Source of the DNA: Streptomyces prunicolor NBRC 13075
Lineage (GTDB): Bacteria; Actinomycetota; Actinomycetes; Streptomycetales; Streptomycetaceae
Direction of reading: 5' to 3'
Assembly (NCBI RefSeq): GCF_000367365.1
Contig: NZ_BARF01000122.1
Span: 1-42,860, forward strand
DNA length: 42,860 bases
A model generated the notes under the pieces. It did no database searches. It saw nothing but the letters and a program-made list of their open reading frames with translations, and was not told the origin of the DNA. Position numbers and translations under genes: made by a program. Every line of letters begins with the position of its first letter. The stretch's first letter is position 1. Below are positions 39,133 to 42,860 of this stretch, piece after piece.

Positions 39133-40275
39133 ATGAGTGTGGACAGGGCGTACTTCACCGTCGGGGCCACCGTGTCCACGTACGACATCGACGCGGACGC
39201 GGCCGACCCGGCCCAGGACTGGCAACTCGGCGCGGCCTGGAGCGGGTTGCCGTCCGGCTGGGAGGAGGGCGTCGACGCGGCGGTCGACCTGGGCCAGGCC
39301 CACCTGTACGTCTTCCGGGGCACGGAGTACGTCCGCATCCCGTTCGCCACCCAGACCGTCGACGACGGCTACCCGCTCACCACCCGCGAGAACTGGACCG
39401 GTCTCTCCTTCGACACCGTCGACGCGGTCATGAACTGGTCCGACGGAAAGCTCTACTTCTTCTCCGGCCCGCAGTACGTCCGCTACGACATCGCCGCCGA
39501 CCGCCAGGACCCCGGTTACCCCAAGCCGATCGCCGACGGCTGGACGGGCGTCACCGCCGACTGGATCGGCGAGGGCATCGACGGCGCACTCAACCCCGGC
39601 AACGGACGCGCGTACCTCTTCAAGGGCACCGAGTACGTGGCCATCGACTGGCACACCAAGAAACAGGAGGACGGCTACCCGCTCACCACCGCCGACCAGT
39701 GGCCCGGCCTGACCGGCCCCTACGACGCGATCTGGTCGAACGCGGCCACGGCCCCACCGACCGGGGGCGGCGGCTCGTCCAAGGCGTCCCAATTCCGGCT
39801 CTCCTACGGCGAGTTCGCCACCGCCGGCGAAACGGCGACCGGAGTCCCAGCGCTGGTCACGCTCGGCCAGGCGGCGTTGGAGTCCGGCTGGGGCGCGGCA
39901 GCCCCCGGCAACAACTTCTTCGGCATCAAATCGAAGGCGACCGACCCACCGGAGACCCGCCAACTCCTCAGGACCCAGGAGGTGTTGGACCGCCCCGACG
40001 TGCAGTTCCCGGAGGTCATCTCCGTGACCCGGCGCCCCGACGGCAAGTACCTGTACGTCGTCCGGGACTGGTTCCGGGTGTACGCGACCCCCGAGGAGTC
40101 CTTCACGGCCCACGGCAACCACCTGCGGAACAACGCCCGTTACGCCCCCGCGTTCGAGCACACCGACGACCCGTACGCCTTCGCGCGGGCGGTCGCGGAC
40201 GCGGGGTACGCGACCGCGACGAACTACTACGACTCCCTGGCCTCCGTCATGCGGAACATCGAGGCCGCAGCCTGA
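39133..40275 (+). CDS. Hemopexin-repeat protein fused to a glucosaminidase domain
   Basis: This protein of about 380 aa joins two domains. The first 220 residues contain three clear hemopexin repeats (for example VDAAVDLGQAHLYVFRG, VDAVMNWSDGKLYFFSG, IDGALNPGNGRAYLFKG) and a degenerate first one, enough for a four-bladed propeller. After a GGGGSS linker comes a FlgJ/glucosaminidase domain (about 225-380) with catalytic Glu in LGQAALESGWG and the NNFFGIK motif. The combination suggests binding to a surface followed by peptidoglycan cleavage. There is no signal peptide, so export, if any, uses another route. Starts at 39121 and 39133 are both possible. A terminator hairpin overlaps the stop. 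Confidence 0.9.
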   Translation: MSVDRAYFTVGATVSTYDIDADAADPAQDWQLGAAWSGLPSGWEEGVDAAVDLGQAHLYVFRGTEYVRIPFATQTVDDGYPLTTRENWTGLSFDTVDAVMNWSDGKLYFFSGPQYVRYDIAADRQDPGYPKPIADGWTGVTADWIGEGIDGALNPGNGRAYLFKGTEYVAIDWHTKKQEDGYPLTTADQWPGLTGPYDAIWSNAATAPPTGGGGSSKASQFRLSYGEFATAGETATGVPALVTLGQAALESGWGAAAPGNNFFGIKSKATDPPETRQLLRTQEVLDRPDVQFPEVISVTRRPDGKYLYVVRDWFRVYATPEESFTAHGNHLRNNARYAPAFEHTDDPYAFARAVADAGYATATNYYDSLASVMRNIEAAA

Positions 40276-40310
40276 GCCTCGTCGAAGTCGCCTCACTCGC
40301 GCGAGGCTCA
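40273..40310 (+). terminator. Hairpin after the hemopexin-glucosaminidase gene
   Basis: TGAGCCTCG (40273-40281, including the stop codon) pairs with CGAGGCTCA (40302-40310) around a 20-base loop, then CTTATCC. It also separates the gene from the decayed gene that starts at 40375. Confidence 0.6.
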
Positions 40311-40374
40311 CTTATCCGGGTGAAGGGTCGCAAGTTGCCGTATGCGTGTCATATGACCCGGGCAGGACGGGGTC

Positions 40375-40778
40375 ATGGGATACCAACTGGGGGATCTGGG
40401 GCGGACGTTCCGCGACCAGATGTACAACGTGCTCACCGGCGGCGACGGCAGCGTCCCGCCGGCCAAGTCCAGCTTCATCACCTGGTGCATGCCCGGACTG
40501 CCGTACCAGGAGGCGGACTTCGCGTTCGCCGCGCAGGGCATCGGCACCGGCGCCACCGCGGCGGAGGACAAGCTCCTGCTCCAGCAGGCGTACAACTCGC
40601 CGGGGGATGGCTGACGTCGGCGGGGGAGCAGTCGGCGCGCACGGTGACGATCCCAGGTCGCCCGGACGACCTGGCGGGCCGCCTGCACCCGGGCGAGCAA
40701 GTCGCCGCGGAGGGCTCGGAGTTGCAGGTACTGGCCGAGGTGTACCTGGAGACGACCGACCTGGCAGGCGAGGCCTAA
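40375..40778 (+). pseudogene. Truncated conserved protein with internal deletion
   Basis: An ATG at 40375 after GGACGGGG opens a convincing frame (MGYQLGDLGRTFRDQMYNVL, then SFITWCMPGLPYQEADFAF and KLLLQQAYN). It stops at 40614, much shorter than the proteins of this kind I remember. Another frame from about 40605 carries an equally convincing end (SARTVTIPGRPDDLAGR, then GSELQVLAEVYLETTDLAGEA) with stop at 40778. The simplest reading is a gene that lost its middle with a frame change. Function of the family not known to me. Alternatively the short first frame is a real small gene. Confidence 0.6.
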
Positions 40779-40822
40779 CACGTCAGCCGGGCGATGAACT
40801 TGCCCTTTGGGCGGAGGCCTTC

Positions 40823-41773
40823 TCAGATGATGGCATCCTGCTGCTCCAGCCATTTGGTGATCAGCTGGTTTGTTTGCTCAGGCATTTCCTCCTGGATCCA
40901 GTGCCCGCAGTCCAGGCCGACAACTTCCACGTTGGGCACGAACTCTGTCAGGGTTTCGGACCTCGGGCCGAAGGGGTCCCGGTCGCCGTAGATCATGAGG
41001 GCGGGCTGCTGGATGATCGGGTCCACGTCCGCCAGCTGGTGCCAGTTGCGGTCGAGGTTCCGGTACCAGTTGATGCCGCCCGTGAATCCCGACGTTTCGA
41101 ACCCGGAGATGTAGACGGCCAGGTCGCTGTCGCTCATGACAGGCTCACCGAGCGGTGCTTCCGCCAGGGCGAGGTTGATAAACGCCATGCCCGGCTCAGG
41201 GGGCGCCGGGGGAACGTTCTTCCGGTAGAGGCTGCGGAGAAACCGGCTTGTGTTCGCATCGAACACGGCGTCCGCGACGCCCGGCTGTCGATTGAAGTGG
41301 ACGAAGTAGAAGTCGCCGCCGAGGAACTGTTCCATGACCTCGATCCACGGCGTTTCACCGCGCACCTGGTAAGGCAAGGACAGGTTGATCACCTTGTTCA
41401 CACGGTTGGGGTGCAGCAGGGTCAGTCCCCAGACGACGAACGCACCCCAGTCATGGCCGACGAAGGTGGCGTCTTCGTATCCGTAGTGGTCGAGGAGCGC
41501 GACGAGGTCGCCCGACAGGCGCTCGATGTCGTAGTCGGTCACTTCGGCCGGGCGGGACGAGTTGCCGTAACCCCGCTGGTTCGGTGCGATGACGTGGTAG
41601 CCGGCTTCGGCGAGGACGGGCATCAGATGACGCCAGGAGTACGCGTGCTCAGGCCAGCCGTGGCAGAGCACAATGGGCTTTCCCTTGTTTTCTCGTCCTG
41701 CTTCGAAGACTTCGAGTTCCACGCCGTTGACCGGAACAAGGGTGGGCTTGGGGAAATCGCCAGAATTGGTCAT
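40823..41773 (-). CDS. Alpha/beta hydrolase, epoxide hydrolase type
   Basis: This 316-aa cytosolic hydrolase has oxyanion HGWP (38-41 context, CHGWPEH), nucleophile Asp108 in VGHDWGAF, acid residue in YGDRDPF (Asp264 or Asp266) and His291 in CGHWIQEE. Lid tyrosines are at DFYF (near 156) and NWYRN (Tyr237), the pair that activates the epoxide oxygen, so epoxide hydrolase fits better than haloalkane dehalogenase. AAGGAA before the ATG is a good ribosome site. Codon third positions are less GC-rich than in the neighbours (AATGGGCTTTCCCTTGTTTT region), suggesting recent transfer. It is the mate of no obvious monooxygenase in this window. Confidence 0.92.
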   Translation of the reverse strand: MTNSGDFPKPTLVPVNGVELEVFEAGRENKGKPIVLCHGWPEHAYSWRHLMPVLAEAGYHVIAPNQRGYGNSSRPAEVTDYDIERLSGDLVALLDHYGYEDATFVGHDWGAFVVWGLTLLHPNRVNKVINLSLPYQVRGETPWIEVMEQFLGGDFYFVHFNRQPGVADAVFDANTSRFLRSLYRKNVPPAPPEPGMAFINLALAEAPLGEPVMSDSDLAVYISGFETSGFTGGINWYRNLDRNWHQLADVDPIIQQPALMIYGDRDPFGPRSETLTEFVPNVEVVGLDCGHWIQEEMPEQTNQLITKWLEQQDAII

Positions 41774-41899
41774 CGTGTTTCCTTATTGCCTTTCGGGGTG
41801 ATTGGGCTTGGGTGAATTTCCCGCAGCGCCTTCTTGGGGCTCCCTATAAGCCTTCGAGGGCCCTGACGCCCTTGATCTGCGCGTTGACCGAGCGGTCGA

Positions 41900-42502
41900 T
41901 CATGATGGCCGCTCGGACCTTGCCATCGACGCCACCATCCGCTCCAAGCGGGCCAGCCGCGTCTTCTCGGTGCGGGCGGTGACCAGACCGAGGTACAGGG
42001 CGAACTGGTCGGACTTGCCGAGCGTGTCGTAGAACACCCGCGCTGCGGGGTTCGCGTCGAGGGCTTCGACGAGATCCGGTGGTGCGGTGGCGTTCTTCTG
42101 CGAGGCGTATGCCGTCTCCCAGCGGCCGTCCGCCCGCGCCGCCTCGACCTCGGCCAGGCCGCGGGGGCGCATCCGGCCTGCCGTGATCAGGGCCTCGGCC
42201 TTGTCGACGTTCACCTGCGACCAGGCGGAGCGGGGGCGGCGGGGTGTCGTGCGCTGCAGAAAGTACGAGTCGTCGAAGCCTCGCCGCTGACCGTCGATCC
42301 AGCCAAAGCAGAGCACCGTGTCGACCATCTCTTCCCAGGTGAGCGACGAGATGCCGGTATGCCTCTTGGCGATCTTCACCCAGAGCGCGGCCTTCTCCCC
42401 GTGATGCTCTTCGAGCCACGCCTCCAGCTCGGCCGGGCTCGCGGGGACAAGGATCGAGACGCCGTCCTCGTGGTTCTGCACAACCCGCAGACTAGAGGCC
42501 AT
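41900..42502 (-). CDS. YdeI/OmpD-associated family protein
   Basis: This 200-aa soluble protein of the YdeI family is recognised by ELEAWLEEHHGEKAALWVKIAK, WEEMVDTVLCFGWIDGQRRGFDD and the closing RTEKTRLARLERMVASMARSE. Members are common and mostly uncharacterised; some have been linked to peptide or stress resistance. Start 42502 has no good ribosome site. Just downstream (41844-41918, another frame on the same strand) the string VRAAIMIDRSVNAQIKGVRALEGL would read as a protein end, a possible leftover of another gene. Neighbour to the epoxide hydrolase, 126 bp apart. Confidence 0.85.
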   Translation of the reverse strand: MASSLRVVQNHEDGVSILVPASPAELEAWLEEHHGEKAALWVKIAKRHTGISSLTWEEMVDTVLCFGWIDGQRRGFDDSYFLQRTTPRRPRSAWSQVNVDKAEALITAGRMRPRGLAEVEAARADGRWETAYASQKNATAPPDLVEALDANPAARVFYDTLGKSDQFALYLGLVTARTEKTRLARLERMVASMARSERPS

Positions 42503-42860
42503 ATAGGACAGATGGTGACCTACTCGAGCGACCCGCTCAGGCGACCTGACCGGTTCACTACTTGGCGAGCTTCGCCCCTGCTTGCCTCAGGTCACCCGTC
42601 GAGTTGATGAACTCCTTGAGCCGGCTTGGGATCGGTGGACTGGTGACCGTTGGGCGGTAGGGTCACCCCGCTGCCGCTCCTGTCTCTGAGAAGGCTTCCG
42701 CATACCGGTCGATATACCGGTCGATGGGTGTGGTCGGTCGAACTGGGCGCCAGATCGGGTGATCGCCGCAGCGTCGGCCCATGAAGACTTCTTATCCCGG
42801 GCCTCCAGCATTCCGAATTCCGGACCGAGACGTATTTGCGTTGGAGCGCACTCCGACTCC
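42503..42860. other. Gene-free window end, with tandem 12-mers
   Basis: No secure gene in 358 bp. A 12-bp unit ATACCGGTCGAT is perfectly repeated (42702-42713 and 42714-42725). On the minus strand an ATG at 42782 opens a 39-codon frame that is stopped at TGA (42665-42663) and would continue in frame to 42558; it reads MGRRCGDHPIWR, IDRYIDRYAEAF, then after the stop SRLKEFINSTGDLRQAG. A plus-strand ATG at 42781 runs off the end. Coding bias is weak. Confidence 0.4.
42702..42725. repeat. Perfect 12-bp tandem repeat
   Basis: ATACCGGTCGAT occurs twice head to tail. It contains the CCGG palindrome, and the join makes ATCGATAT-like symmetry. Two copies only, so slippage is possible; a pair of protein half-sites is the alternative. 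Confidence 0.8.

Noticed and set aside
1..42860. Biosynthetic gene cluster, CRISPR array, prophage or insertion sequence
   Set aside because: No core synthase, no repeat-spacer array, no capsid, integrase or transposase frame was found on either strand.

Overview
The window is a piece of a Streptomyces-type actinomycete chromosome. GC content is very high, coding frames have strongly GC-biased third positions, GTG and TTG starts occur, and the gene families (XRE/DUF5753 regulator, DUF6879, DUF6415, excalibur protein, class F sortase, ROK regulator, GlnR-like nitrite reductase control) are typical of that genus. I see no rRNA, tRNA, CRISPR array, insertion sequence or antibiotic gene cluster. 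From memory, PPDK, DusB, NirBD and a SoxR-type FMN reductase lie close together in S. coelicolor too, so I read this as core chromosome with accessory inserts; that synteny is not checked.

Layout. 1-2.9 kb: a secreted GH18 chitinase behind a DasR-type site, then an aldo/keto reductase with a TetR regulator. 2.9-8.6 kb: a serine hydrolase with a perfect palindrome in front, a small zinc-finger-like protein, and two MFS exporters flanking an XRE/MmyB regulator. 8.6-12.3 kb: dusB and a membrane LTA-synthase-like sulfatase. 12.4-17.1 kb: two glycosidases of the debranching/GH63-like type and a divergent ROK regulator, apparently one carbohydrate-use unit. 17.1-20.5 kb: pyruvate phosphate dikinase behind a long leader with tandem repeats, twin palindromes and a strong hairpin. 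20.5-24.5 kb: an accessory patch with a frameshifted membrane-protein gene, a three-gene DUF6879/XRE cluster, a DUF6415 gene and an excalibur protein.

24.6-32.4 kb: two SDR oxidoreductases, a TetR gene whose own promoter looks leaderless and repressor-controlled, a luciferase-like monooxygenase, and a LysR gene divergent from an M20 peptidase/MHS transporter pair. 32.4-36.4 kb: nirBD with a well-formed GlnR-like box, and a TauE/SafE permease. 36.4-39 kb: a class F sortase with its surface-protein partner, an FMN reductase with a near-exact SoxR box, and a small secreted protein. 39-42.9 kb: a hemopexin-repeat/glucosaminidase fusion, a decayed gene, an epoxide hydrolase of lower GC, a YdeI-like protein and a non-coding end.

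Best candidates for something new: the 21.6-23.9 kb DUF6879/XRE/DUF6415 cluster, the hemopexin-glucosaminidase fusion with its decayed neighbour, and the repeat-rich leader at 17.14-17.61 kb. None is proven to be a new system from sequence alone.
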